From Euryarchaeota archaeon UBA91 (GTDB lineage: Archaea > Thermoplasmatota > Poseidoniia > Poseidoniales > Poseidoniaceae), in NCBI GenBank assembly GCA_002499705.1, contig DAMU01000077.1, positions 1 through 64,000 on the forward strand: DNA of 64,000 bases, in the 5' to 3' direction. Every line of letters begins with the position of its first letter. Position 1 is the stretch's first letter. A model generated the notes under the pieces. It was not told the origin of the DNA, made no database searches, and was given only the letters and a program-made list of their open reading frames with translations. The translations under genes were made by a program, and so were the position numbers. Below, one piece after another: positions 50,422 to 59,004 of this stretch.

Positions 50422-51978
50422 TCATTCTTCTGTTTCATTTTCGCGAGTTCTCTTGCACGTATCTGCTTGACACGGTTCATGAGGTTCTGCGTTACTCGTC
50501 GTTGCGAGAAGTGGGTCCATCTGGTCAAATGCTTCAAGCAGACTTGGACCACTGGCAAGGTAGTAGACCGAACCTCTTCCGTCTCGTGAATCCTCTGCAC
50601 TGGAATTGTTGCTAGTAGCACATTCACCGGTGCAACCATCTGCGAAGGCAACATACACTCGACCTTCTCGGTCAATGTGCAAATCGTTGAAGTCCAAGAG
50701 GTTCCTATTCGAGCCGCCGATATCTCGGCAATCACCTGAATTTAAACAAATTGAGCCATATTGGACGGGGTCATCGGTAACTCTCTGCGTATGGAAAATT
50801 GGATTTTCATCCAGAGCGTTAAGACTGTATGTGATGTAAAGGTGATAGGTCGCATTGTTAGGAGCATAGTGTGCATTTCCATCCCAAGGACTTCCATCGA
50901 TATTTGACTCTCCAATCATTTCTGTGTTTTCGCTTCCCAGGTAGGTAACGGCAATTCTGCCAGGGTCACCAGCATCGGTTTGAGGGAATACCGTTGAAAT
51001 GACACCCGCTGGTGATATCCTGATACTCTCTTGTTCCCAAGTTTCTCCTGAATCAGTCGAACGAGACATGTATACGCCCTCATCTGCACCGGTCCAAACG
51101 TGATATGCATTCGAGGATGTATCTGCGGAGACCTCTGAGTTTTTACGCGGATAAGGAGTACTCACATCTGTACCCATTGTTCGTTCAAACCACGAAAATC
51201 CGTTGTCCTTCGAGACGATAACGGTTGGGGTTTCGACACGAGGAGTAACGTAGACCGTTCCATCAGCAGCAGTAGAAATGGCGCCATGTAAACCGCCGTT
51301 GGTAGTTGCTAAACCGATAATCTGCCCACCGGCTTCAAAGGTCGCTCCACCATCAAAACTTGTGAAACAAAAGATACCTGCGAGTTTATTGTAACAATAG
51401 TAAACTGCGGTTTCATAGAAATTTCCAGTAAGTGAACCAAGAGCCCCGTATCCCGAACTTGTCCACGGCCCACTTGCTAACTTAATGTGGTCGTTAATTG
51501 GTGTCGTTCCAGAATCGTGTGGGTTACCGAGCCATGATTCGCCATCGTCATCACTCCAGCAAATCCATGAGGTCTCAAGTCCAATCATTTGGACATTGAA
51601 GATACGGTCTGTGATTGGATCAACCCAGCCATAGGGGTCACTGGTGGTTGGGGAACATTGCACAGGATCTTGAGTTTCTTCCCAGGCCTCACCATAATCG
51701 CATGACCTCATCACTTTTTCCATGGCAATGAAAAAGATACAGCCACTGGAAGTAATTCCAATACTCGGTTCTTTACCAGTTTCACCAACATCACTGAATT
51801 GAAACTCCATTTGAAGCGGAGGGACATTTGTGTCATTACCGTATTTATCTGTCACAAAGATTCGAACATCTTCAACAACTTCGACTACTGGTTCTTCAAC
51901 GACAACGTCGTTACCAAAACATCCGGCTAAGGAAAAGGTAAGCATAAGGGCGACCATGTAAAGTGCCTTGACTCGCAT
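50422..51978 (-). CDS. Secreted lipoprotein with BNR/sialidase-like beta-propeller
   Basis: A 518-residue exported protein. ATG 51978 starts a lipoprotein signal (KALYMVALMLTFSLAGC), with lipobox LAGC and an acidic spacer after it. At least four BNR/Asp-box motifs are present: SDDDGESW, SKDNGFSWFE, STDSGETWEQ and SFDGGATFEA, as in six-bladed sialidase-type propellers. Many cysteines may form disulfides. The catalytic residues of true sialidases (arginine triad and Tyr/Glu) could not be assigned with confidence. It may be a surface glycan hydrolase or a propeller binding protein. It is encoded between glpX and the divergent GNAT-aminotransferase gene. Confidence 0.8.
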   Translation of the reverse strand: MRVKALYMVALMLTFSLAGCFGNDVVVEEPVVEVVEDVRIFVTDKYGNDTNVPPLQMEFQFSDVGETGKEPSIGITSSGCIFFIAMEKVMRSCDYGEAWEETQDPVQCSPTTSDPYGWVDPITDRIFNVQMIGLETSWICWSDDDGESWLGNPHDSGTTPINDHIKLASGPWTSSGYGALGSLTGNFYETAVYYCYNKLAGIFCFTSFDGGATFEAGGQIIGLATTNGGLHGAISTAADGTVYVTPRVETPTVIVSKDNGFSWFERTMGTDVSTPYPRKNSEVSADTSSNAYHVWTGADEGVYMSRSTDSGETWEQESIRISPAGVISTVFPQTDAGDPGRIAVTYLGSENTEMIGESNIDGSPWDGNAHYAPNNATYHLYITYSLNALDENPIFHTQRVTDDPVQYGSICLNSGDCRDIGGSNRNLLDFNDLHIDREGRVYVAFADGCTGECATSNNSSAEDSRDGRGSVYYLASGPSLLEAFDQMDPLLATTSNAEPHEPCQADTCKRTRENETEE

Positions 51979-52074
51979 GATGCCGGCTACAAGCAATAGA
52001 ATAATGTCTTTGCGATAGAGCAATTGTCAATTAACCGGCGAATCATTGAAGTTCTTTACCAATTATTGTGAGTT

Positions 52075-53766
52075 ATGACTGAGTTCATATTTTTCGATTA
52101 CCCACTGCCTTCAAACTCAGAAATACGCAACATCTGGGATAAAATTTCAATGTTAAGACATGAGGTTTATGCCAGTGAATTACAACAATATCAGGCCAAT
52201 TCGGAACAACAACTGGAAGACCCTGGCCATCACTTTATTGCATGTATGATTGATGAAGAGCTTGCAGGCTACATCAGTTTGAATCCACCCAACAAACAAC
52301 CGTTCCGTGTGAACAGGTATTTTTCTCAAGAAACATTAGATGAAACATTGCATTCAAAATGTGGTGATCGTCTTTCCTCAACGTATGAAGTTCGCGCATT
52401 GACCGTGTCGTCGAAATTTAGAGGAAAACAGATTTCGGCGCAGTTAATGGCACATGCACTCAAGTTCGTGCTTCAGGTTGAAGGGACAGACATCGTTGCA
52501 ATGGGCCATGCGAATGTCATCGATTTATACAAGAAAATTGGAATGACTGTTTTCGAACAACACGGCATTCAATACGGTGAAACCTTGTATTATCCAATGT
52601 ATCTTGATCCGCACATTGCACGAACATTGAATGCTGAAAAGATATCGGAGTTCGAAGACGACGAGGAGGTATGTTATCATGGTGGAAAGTCATGGGATAC
52701 CTCAAAATTTGATTTTACTGTTCGCGACACTTTGGTTGTTGCCGATGTATTAGACAGCCCATTCCCACCTTGCCCTGAAGCACTCCAAGTGCTCAGAGAA
52801 CAACTTGAACGCTGCTGTCAAGAATCACCTCCGACGCAGTGTGAAGAATTGATTGAAACAATTGCTGTCACCAGAGGCGTCCAATCAAAACATGTCGCCG
52901 TGTCTTCGGGCTCTTCGTCTCTGATGTTTTCATTTCTTCCACAACTGCTTACCTCAGATTCAAGGGTTCTGGTACTTTCTCCAATGTATGGGGAATACAG
53001 CCATATTCTCACGCATGTAATTGGGTGCGAAATGACAAATTTTGTGCTCCATGGAGAAGACGGGTTTCGTATTAATGAAGATGAATTGGTGAAACAGGCT
53101 CGACTGCATGACGCAGTGATTTTAGTCAATCCAAACAGTCCAACGGGAGTGTATTGTGACAACATGGGTGAAATTGTACAAAGAATCCAAGACGAAAGCG
53201 AATCACCAACACAATGCAAGATGATATGGGTTGATGAAACATACATCGATTATATTCCACATGCGAAATCCTTGGAATCACTCGTCGCCAAAAATCCAAG
53301 TTTAATTGTCTGTAAAAGCATGAGCAAGTGTTACGCATTATCCGGATTACGTGTCGCCTACGCAGTCAGTCAAAAGATGATTGAGTTGCGACGCTTCATA
53401 CCTCCTTGGGCAGTGAGCTTGCCTGGGCAATTAGCGGCGGTTGCAGCATTGAAAAATCCAACCTATTACAGCGAACAATATGCTGTTATTCATCAACAAA
53501 GAACGGTATTGAGTGAACAATTAAAACAACACAACTTCAGCGTACTGCCGGGTGTTGCTAATTTCATTTTGACGTTTCTTCCAGAACAAACACACCACAC
53601 TTCGTCAACATTTATTGAGGCATGTAAAGAAAGAGGTGTCTTCATTCGTGATGCTCAAAACATGGGCGTCACTTTAGGAGATAATGCCGTCAGGTTTGCA
53701 ATTCGCTCAAGCAGAGAAAATGAACGAATCGTTGAATGTGTCAAAGAGGTTCTTGCCCTGAGTTGA
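52075..53766 (+). CDS. Fusion protein: GNAT acyltransferase plus PLP-dependent aminotransferase (HisC/CobD-like fold type I)
   Basis: A 563-residue two-domain enzyme. Residues 1-190 are GNAT-like: IWDKISMLRHEVYASELQQY is the LuxI/FeeM-type N-terminal pattern, EVRALTVSSKFRGKQISAQLMAHAL is the acyl-CoA-binding region, and IDLYKKIGMTVFEQHG is the C-terminal motif. Residues about 220-563 are a fold-type I PLP enzyme close to histidinol-phosphate aminotransferase and CobD: AVSSGSSSLMFSFLPQLL, VNPNSPTGVYCD, WVDETYIDY, and Schiff-base Lys near 418 in SMSKCYALSGLRVAYAV. Its products are unknown; an acylated amino acid or amino-alcohol is a reasonable guess. ATG 52075 lies 97 bp from the divergent BNR gene. 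The stop is two bases from the convergent moaC stop. Confidence 0.88.
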   Translation: MTEFIFFDYPLPSNSEIRNIWDKISMLRHEVYASELQQYQANSEQQLEDPGHHFIACMIDEELAGYISLNPPNKQPFRVNRYFSQETLDETLHSKCGDRLSSTYEVRALTVSSKFRGKQISAQLMAHALKFVLQVEGTDIVAMGHANVIDLYKKIGMTVFEQHGIQYGETLYYPMYLDPHIARTLNAEKISEFEDDEEVCYHGGKSWDTSKFDFTVRDTLVVADVLDSPFPPCPEALQVLREQLERCCQESPPTQCEELIETIAVTRGVQSKHVAVSSGSSSLMFSFLPQLLTSDSRVLVLSPMYGEYSHILTHVIGCEMTNFVLHGEDGFRINEDELVKQARLHDAVILVNPNSPTGVYCDNMGEIVQRIQDESESPTQCKMIWVDETYIDYIPHAKSLESLVAKNPSLIVCKSMSKCYALSGLRVAYAVSQKMIELRRFIPPWAVSLPGQLAAVAALKNPTYYSEQYAVIHQQRTVLSEQLKQHNFSVLPGVANFILTFLPEQTHHTSSTFIEACKERGVFIRDAQNMGVTLGDNAVRFAIRSSRENERIVECVKEVLALS

Positions 53767-53768
53767 GT

Positions 53769-54218
53769 TCATTTTCCTTTGAATTTCTCGAGAACTACAA
53801 TATCCGAAATCGAGGTACTCGGGTATTGACCTGAATCGTCTTTTTCCAATGACTTTACCATATCCAGTGCGCATAACAAACCTGCACTGACTCCGGTAAG
53901 TGCTTCCATTTCAATTCCAGTTTTGTAATGTGCTGAGACCTCCACTGTACAACGTAAAGAATGGCCTTCCCAGGACCAGTTTACTGTACATCCCTCAAGA
54001 GGAATAGGATGGCAATGAGGAACGATACGTGGCGTATCTTTGACCGCTTGAATGGCTGCGATTGTTGAAGCTTCAAGTACATCTCCTTTCTTGACTGCTT
54101 TCTTTTGTATTGCTTGACAAGAATGTTGTGAAAGGTTGAGTAAACCTGTAGCTGTTGCTCGTCGTTCTACAATTGGTTTAGAGCCAATTTCTACGATTCC
54201 TTCAATTTCTTTGTCCAT
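53769..54218 (-). CDS. moaC: Cyclic pyranopterin monophosphate synthase (MoaC)
   Basis: A 149-residue MoaC, which with MoaA converts GTP to cyclic pyranopterin monophosphate in molybdenum/tungsten cofactor synthesis. Motifs are KGDVLEASTIAAIQAVKDT, RIVPHCHPIPLEGC (the usual LCHP reads HCHP) and GIEMEALTGVSAGLLCALDMVKSLEKD, the last two holding the active-site histidines and lysine region. ATG 54218 (MDKEIEGIVEIG) removes a long upstream extension that would overlap moaE. The moaE gene ends 13 bp upstream on the same strand. MoaA and MoaD are not in the window. Confidence 0.92.
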   Translation of the reverse strand: MDKEIEGIVEIGSKPIVERRATATGLLNLSQHSCQAIQKKAVKKGDVLEASTIAAIQAVKDTPRIVPHCHPIPLEGCTVNWSWEGHSLRCTVEVSAHYKTGIEMEALTGVSAGLLCALDMVKSLEKDDSGQYPSTSISDIVVLEKFKGK

Positions 54219-54231
54219 TTTTTCAACTCCT

Positions 54232-54681
54232 TTAACCAAGACCTGCTTTCCAAGACTCACCTTCACTCGTGACTTCTTTTTTCCATAGGGGCGCCTGCTT
54301 TTTGAGTTCGTCGATGAGCCATTCACAAGCTTGGAATGCCTCTTTTCGGTGAGGGCTGCCAACATGGATGGCAACAATCGGCTCTTGAGGTCCTACACTT
54401 CCAACTCGATGCGCCATAACAACGGCGAGAACTCCGAACTTAGAAATCGCTTGTTCGGCTAAAGAATGCAAAACCGGCGTTAATTGCTCTTGCCATGCAT
54501 CAAATTCGAGACGAAGAACTTCAGCATCGCCTTCTCTACTTCGAGTAATTCCTAAGAAAGAGACAACGGCGCCACATCCTTCGGTAGGTAATTTCGATTT
54601 CAAGGCCACATCGTCGAGCTGAATTGGTGCTTCTTCGATGAGAATAAAGCCCGACATGGTCACACGAAGGGAACGCATCAT
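54232..54681 (-). CDS. moaE: Molybdopterin synthase catalytic subunit (MoaE)
   Basis: A 149-residue MoaE, which with thiocarboxylated MoaD inserts sulfur into the pterin. Recognisable blocks are CGAVVSFLGITRSREGDAEVLRLEFDAW, VVMAHRVGSVGPQEPIVAIHVGSPHRKEAF, CEWLIDELKKQAPLWKKE (the catalytic lysine region) and the terminal GESW. Two adjacent ATGs (54681 and 54678) follow GAGGTTTG, which sets the start; ATG 54657 lacks a ribosome site. It forms an operon with moaC and is divergent from the flavoprotein gene, with only 29 bp between starts. Confidence 0.92.
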   Translation of the reverse strand: MMRSLRVTMSGFILIEEAPIQLDDVALKSKLPTEGCGAVVSFLGITRSREGDAEVLRLEFDAWQEQLTPVLHSLAEQAISKFGVLAVVMAHRVGSVGPQEPIVAIHVGSPHRKEAFQACEWLIDELKKQAPLWKKEVTSEGESWKAGLG

Positions 54682-54710
54682 TCAAACCTCACGCCTGTAT
54701 GGGGATTGTC

Positions 54711-55967
54711 ATGGGCGATGATTCTGCCATCCACATCATGGGCGCTGGGCTGTCTGGCCTCGCCGCTGCTACGGTGTTGGCTAAGGCAGGAAAAGAAGTC
54801 CATGTTCACGACATTCGTGATGATTCAGGTGCCCGATTCGACGGAGATTTTCAAGCACTTGAAAACTGGAGCATGGGTGTTGATTTCTTTGACCAGTTGA
54901 AAGAATGGGGTTTTGATTTATCTGAATTTAAGGCAACAGAGTTTGATGTTGTTGATTTGATACACCCTGACGATGTCGTTACGCAAGCGACTACTCCCAG
55001 CGTTGCTTACCGAATTGTTGAACGGGGTACTTCTGACCATACCATCGATCAAGGATTTAAGCGTCAAGCACTTGCAGCAGGAGCACAAATTCATTACAAA
55101 TCTCGCGTCAAAGAAGAGGATTGTACAATCATTGCTTGTGGCCCGAAAGGTACCTCAGCCGTTGCCTATGGCGAGATTTTCAAAACAGACCATCCAAACC
55201 ACATTGGATTCCAATTGAACGACAAGTTGGCGCCTGGTTCCTATTCATATCTCATCATCATTGATGGAGTCGGATTGATCTGTACCTGTTTATGGCGGAA
55301 ACAAAAGAAAAGCGATCGTTTCCTCAATGAGACCATTGCTTGGTATGAGGCTCACTATCCAAATCTCAATCGAACTCCGATAAAACGAGTTGGAGGCAAA
55401 GGCGATTTTACCATCAACCGTAACTACAAACAAGATGGAAGATATTACGTTGGAGAATCTGGCGGACTTCAAGACTTTATGTGGGGCTTTGGGATGCGTA
55501 TGGCGGTATGGTCTGGTGTTCTTGCTGCGAATGATATTCTCGGGAAAAGTGACTATGAAGCAGATGTTCGAAAGCATTTGATGCCTTATGTTCGAACGAG
55601 TGTTGCGAATCGATGGCTCATGAACCGAGTCGGTGATCGAACCTTCAAGCGGATGTGCAAAGCTTGGATGAAAGATCAGAAAAAGCGTGGCGATGGACTA
55701 ATTTGGATTGGGAAATTGTTCCGTCCATCTTTGTTCAAGTCGATTTTATATCGAATTGTCAACCCTTTCATGCTGACGAAAGACCCTAAATCCATGGGCC
55801 GAGGTGTCCGAAGGATGCCATTCCGTAAAGCACTCAAGCGAGACGTTTGGAATCCATCAGATCAGGCAGTTGCCATCGGTGAGCAATGGAATGAAATTAG
55901 ACGAAAAGGGGCGAAGGTTTCGTTTGCTAAAGACACTGAAACCGAAAAGAAATCGCAGGAACCATAG
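54711..55967 (+). CDS. Geranylgeranyl-reductase-like FAD-dependent oxidoreductase
   Basis: A 418-residue flavoprotein of the geranylgeranyl reductase/GR2 family. The FAD-binding dinucleotide motif is IHIMGAGLSGLAAATVLAKAG, and the C-terminal FAD-contact region reads YYVGESGGLQDFMWGFGMRMAVWSG. The family reduces double bonds of isoprenoid chains, which in archaea saturates membrane lipids. A basic C-terminal region of about 100 residues (PYVRTSVANRWLMNRVGD onward) might associate with membrane. The mid-protein RGTSDHTIDQGFKRQALAAGA also fits the family. ATG 54711 is taken; ATG 54699 is an alternative. A different lipid or quinone substrate is possible. Confidence 0.82.
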   Translation: MGDDSAIHIMGAGLSGLAAATVLAKAGKEVHVHDIRDDSGARFDGDFQALENWSMGVDFFDQLKEWGFDLSEFKATEFDVVDLIHPDDVVTQATTPSVAYRIVERGTSDHTIDQGFKRQALAAGAQIHYKSRVKEEDCTIIACGPKGTSAVAYGEIFKTDHPNHIGFQLNDKLAPGSYSYLIIIDGVGLICTCLWRKQKKSDRFLNETIAWYEAHYPNLNRTPIKRVGGKGDFTINRNYKQDGRYYVGESGGLQDFMWGFGMRMAVWSGVLAANDILGKSDYEADVRKHLMPYVRTSVANRWLMNRVGDRTFKRMCKAWMKDQKKRGDGLIWIGKLFRPSLFKSILYRIVNPFMLTKDPKSMGRGVRRMPFRKALKRDVWNPSDQAVAIGEQWNEIRRKGAKVSFAKDTETEKKSQEP

Positions 55968-56004
55968 GCGATTTGTTCTTAATGCGAATCCCTGTGGTAG
56001 GGGC

Positions 56005-56871
56005 ATGAGCGACCTCTACGGACTCAAACTTGAACCCATGCCAAACCGCCTAGTCAACTACGGTGTTACCACGAATGGTATCGCAGTTATCGAACTGACC
56101 TCCGACTCAGCCGGCGCTCCACTTGAAGGGGCAAACGACCGCTCTCCGAACACCTACACTCACGAAATGATGCGAGATATTGACACTGCAATCGTAAAAG
56201 CACGATTCGATGATGACGTTACTTGCATCGTATTGACCGGAAATGGAGCCTCTTTCTTTTCTGCAGGTGCTTCAATTCAAATGTTGAACAGCGTCACTCC
56301 AGGTTTCAAATACAATTTCTGTCTTCACGCCAATGAAACTCTCTCTCGACTTGAACAGACTTCGAAATTGGTCGTTTGCGCAATCAACGGACACGCAGTC
56401 GGTGGCGGACTTGAAATTGCAATGGCTGCAGATATTCGAATTGCTCGAAAGAATGCGGGTAAAGTCGGACTTCCTGAAATCAACCTCGGTGTGCTTGCTG
56501 GAACCGGTGGAACCGCTCGCTTGACCCGTCTTATCGGCAAAGCAATGGCCCTTGAAATGATGGTCACTGGTGAACTCATGTCCTTTGAGGATGCACATGG
56601 TTGCAATCTCATTAACCATATCTGGGAAGGCTCTGCTGAAGATTTCCGCCGAGATATTCTTGACTGGTGCAGTCAATTCACACTTCCTAACAAGGCGGTC
56701 AAGGCTGTTGGAAACATCAAGCGTTCCTGCCAAACTGGACCTGAGATTCCATTTGAATACCATTTGGCTCTTGAGCGAGAATTGCAAGCATCCCTGTTCA
56801 ACAGCACGGACGCAAAAGAAGGTATTGCAGCATACGTCGAAAAGCGTGTTGCAAACTTTACTGGCCAGTGA
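56005..56871 (+). CDS. Enoyl-CoA hydratase/isomerase (crotonase family), third paralogue
   Basis: A 288-residue crotonase-fold protein. Oxyanion-hole motifs are SFFSAGASIQMLNS (Ser where AGAD has Asp) and NGHAVGGGLEIAMAADIRIA, and the catalytic segment is VGLPEINLGVLAGTGGTARLTR with a conserved glutamate. ATG 56005 (MSDLYGLKLEPMPN) is chosen, because the upstream extension lies in the tail of the preceding flavoprotein gene. It is followed four bases later by the TPMT-like gene, so the two are probably co-transcribed. Its acyl-CoA substrate is unknown, and whether it works with the 42-49 kb cluster is not shown. Confidence 0.88.
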   Translation: MSDLYGLKLEPMPNRLVNYGVTTNGIAVIELTSDSAGAPLEGANDRSPNTYTHEMMRDIDTAIVKARFDDDVTCIVLTGNGASFFSAGASIQMLNSVTPGFKYNFCLHANETLSRLEQTSKLVVCAINGHAVGGGLEIAMAADIRIARKNAGKVGLPEINLGVLAGTGGTARLTRLIGKAMALEMMVTGELMSFEDAHGCNLINHIWEGSAEDFRRDILDWCSQFTLPNKAVKAVGNIKRSCQTGPEIPFEYHLALERELQASLFNSTDAKEGIAAYVEKRVANFTGQ

Positions 56872-56875
56872 TTGA

Positions 56876-57511
56876 ATGTCTATCTGGCATCAGCGATGGA
56901 GCCAGAACCGTATCGGTTTTCATCGCTCCATAGCAAACCCTGCATTAACCGAGCATTGGTCTAAACTGCAACTGGATTCTTCTTCCAATGTATTGGTTCC
57001 ATTGTGTGGTAAATCTCTTGACATGCACTGGCTTGCTCAACAAGGACATTTCGTGAATGGAATAGAGTTTGTAGAAAAAGCCGTGAAAGAGTTCTTTGAA
57101 GACTGGTCAAAGGAACCCCTCAAGACCTCTCGAGATGTTGGCGAAAAGTATAGCGCTGAGAACATCAATCTGTATCTGGCTGATTTCTTCAAAGTTGAAC
57201 CGGATGAGGCCCCGTTCTCCGCTTGGTATGATCGAGCGGCTTTAGTTGCTTTACCTCCATCATTACGAGCCCAGTATGTCGAGCAATTACGAAAACTCAC
57301 TACTGCAGACGCAAAGGGTCTAATGGTGACTTTTGATTATCCGAAAGAAGAGATGCAGGGACCACCTTTCGCACTTTCTGATGAAGATGTTGAACACTAC
57401 TTCGGCCCCTTTTTTGAAATTGAACGCTTACAATTCACGGATCTTACCGAAGAGGAAGACAGAGAATTGAGCCGTTGCAGTCTCTCTGTTTTTATGTTAA
57501 AATGCGTATAA
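56876..57511 (+). CDS. Thiopurine S-methyltransferase-like SAM-dependent methyltransferase
   Basis: A 211-residue TPMT-family enzyme. WHQRWSQNRIGFHRS is the family N-terminus, NVLVPLCGKSLDMHWLAQQGH is the SAM-binding motif I with the TPMT-specific PLCGKS, and WYDRAALVALPPSLRAQYVEQL follows. The ending PFFEIERLQF...LSVFMLKCV also fits. TPMT homologues in gamma-proteobacteria methylate selenite or tellurite, and the sequence looks bacterial, so transfer is likely. It starts four bases after the crotonase stop, and the S-adenosylhomocysteine hydrolase gene that would recycle its product is 1.5 kb away. The real thiol or metalloid substrate is unknown. Confidence 0.88.
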   Translation: MSIWHQRWSQNRIGFHRSIANPALTEHWSKLQLDSSSNVLVPLCGKSLDMHWLAQQGHFVNGIEFVEKAVKEFFEDWSKEPLKTSRDVGEKYSAENINLYLADFFKVEPDEAPFSAWYDRAALVALPPSLRAQYVEQLRKLTTADAKGLMVTFDYPKEEMQGPPFALSDEDVEHYFGPFFEIERLQFTDLTEEEDRELSRCSLSVFMLKCV

Positions 57512-57574
57512 AATTACAGAGTTCAAAGCCGTAGTCTTGAAGTCCTCATCGCGTTTCGCCCAATTACAGGTGAG

Positions 57575-58498
57575 ATGATGTCGAAGTACAATGTCCCAGC
57601 AGATGTCCCCGATGATTTGATTGAAACCTACATCCAAAACATGGATGCAGCCACTGCTGGAACGGGTAAAATGAATCTTTTTGCCTGCGACCAAAAAATC
57701 GAACACCTCAATGACGATTTTTACGGTGAAGGAATCCCAGCGACTTCAAACGACCCAGGCCACCTTTTTGAAATTGGACAACGCTGCCATGATGCAGGAA
57801 CTATAGGTGTTCTCGCCGGCCAACTCGGGCTTATTTCTCACTATGCACGGGATTATCCTAACTTGCCTTATCTCGTCAAATTGAACTCGAAATCACACAT
57901 GGTGAAAACAAACCAAAGAGATCCTATATCTCAAGCAATGTGGGATATGGATGATGTCATGGCATTGACTCATAACGGAATCAACGTTGTCGGAATCGGT
58001 TACACCATTTACATTGGAAGCGAATTTGAACATGAGATGCTTTCAGAAGCGGCTCAATTCATCCGCCAAGCACACGAACTTGGAATGCTTGCTGTTGTGT
58101 GGATGTATCCGCGTGGCAAAGCAGTTGCTGATGAAAAGGACCCACAACTTATCTCAGGTGCGGCAGGTGTTGCTGCATGTATTGGTGCGGACTTTGCAAA
58201 AGTCAACTACCCTCGTGCATTTGAAGGAATGACTCAACCACAATCGCTTGCAATCGCTGCCGAAGCTGCGGGAAGAACTGGAATCATTTGCTCCGGCGGT
58301 GGCTCACTTCCTGCAGATGAATTCCTACAGCGACTCCATGACCAAATGGCAGTTGGCAACTGTATGGGTGCTGCTACAGGGCGGAACATCCACCAACGCG
58401 AAATCGAATCTGCGGTTCGCATGACTGCAGCGTGCCACGCAATTATATGCGAAGGTGCTTCTGTCGAAAAGGCAATGTCCATTTTCAACGGAAATTGA
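57575..58498 (+). CDS. Class I fructose-bisphosphate aldolase, archaeal DhnA type
   Basis: A 307-residue aldolase forming a Schiff base with its substrate. The lysine is in GADFAKVNYPRA near residue 209, matching the archaeal DhnA/FbaB family. LFACDQKIEHLNDDF near the N-terminus, AVVWMYPRGKAV in the middle and the phosphate-binding IICSGGGSLPADEF and CMGAATGRNIHQR near the C-terminus support the call. It makes fructose 1,6-bisphosphate from dihydroxyacetone phosphate and glyceraldehyde 3-phosphate in gluconeogenesis. Two adjacent ATGs (57575, 57578) follow AGGTGAG. It stands alone, with T-rich sequence downstream (58511-58533) as a probable terminator. Confidence 0.9.
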   Translation: MMSKYNVPADVPDDLIETYIQNMDAATAGTGKMNLFACDQKIEHLNDDFYGEGIPATSNDPGHLFEIGQRCHDAGTIGVLAGQLGLISHYARDYPNLPYLVKLNSKSHMVKTNQRDPISQAMWDMDDVMALTHNGINVVGIGYTIYIGSEFEHEMLSEAAQFIRQAHELGMLAVVWMYPRGKAVADEKDPQLISGAAGVAACIGADFAKVNYPRAFEGMTQPQSLAIAAEAAGRTGIICSGGGSLPADEFLQRLHDQMAVGNCMGAATGRNIHQREIESAVRMTAACHAIICEGASVEKAMSIFNGN

Positions 58499-58557
58499 AA
58501 AATGAGCCCACTTTTTAGGGCGTCCTAATTTTTATGCTGCTTTCACTTGCGTGAATC

Positions 58558-58938
58558 ATGCACTACTATTTTCCAGGCATGATTGTCGGCTTCATCCTTT
58601 TGCAAACCGCTATTGTTGCCCCAACCTTGTTCAAAAAACTCGACATCAAGGACTTTGGAGTTGTCATTCGAGCCCTTTGGCCCAAATTTTTCATGTGGCT
58701 CACAGTGTTTGGGGCCGCTTCAGTTGTCGACCTTTATTTCCACGATGACCCAAGCCTAATCCATTACGGAATTGCAGGGTCAACTGCAGTGTTTGCACTC
58801 ATCTGTTACCTTATCATTCCAGCAACGAACCGTGCTACTGATGAGGGCAATGAAAAACTCTTCAAAATACTCCACAAAGTCAGCGTGTATCTAACCGTCA
58901 TCATTTTACTGGCAAACATCGGTTATGTGTTTGTTTGA
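58558..58938 (+). CDS. Small four-helix membrane protein, DUF4149-like
   Basis: A 126-residue membrane protein with four hydrophobic segments: MIVGFILLQTAIVAPTLF, FFMWLTVFGAASVVDLYF, IAGSTAVFALICYLIIPAT and VSVYLTVIILLANIGYVF. The pattern P-T-L-F after helix 1 and N-R-A-T-D before the last loop recalls the DUF4149/TMEM205-like family, which has no assigned biochemical role. The start ATG 58558 is the first in frame. It is followed by a 66-bp gap and the convergent ahcY gene. Confidence 0.65.
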   Translation: MHYYFPGMIVGFILLQTAIVAPTLFKKLDIKDFGVVIRALWPKFFMWLTVFGAASVVDLYFHDDPSLIHYGIAGSTAVFALICYLIIPATNRATDEGNEKLFKILHKVSVYLTVIILLANIGYVFV

Positions 58939-59004
58939 CGTGAACATTGAAGAGTCATTCGTCATTCAAACGGTGTAAAAGTAATTTTTACAACGCAAAA
59001 CAGC

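Noticed and set aside
55804..56004. N-terminal extension of the crotonase at 56005
   Set aside because: It lies in the 3' end of the flavoprotein gene in another frame; the ATG at 56005 gives a normal crotonase N-terminus.
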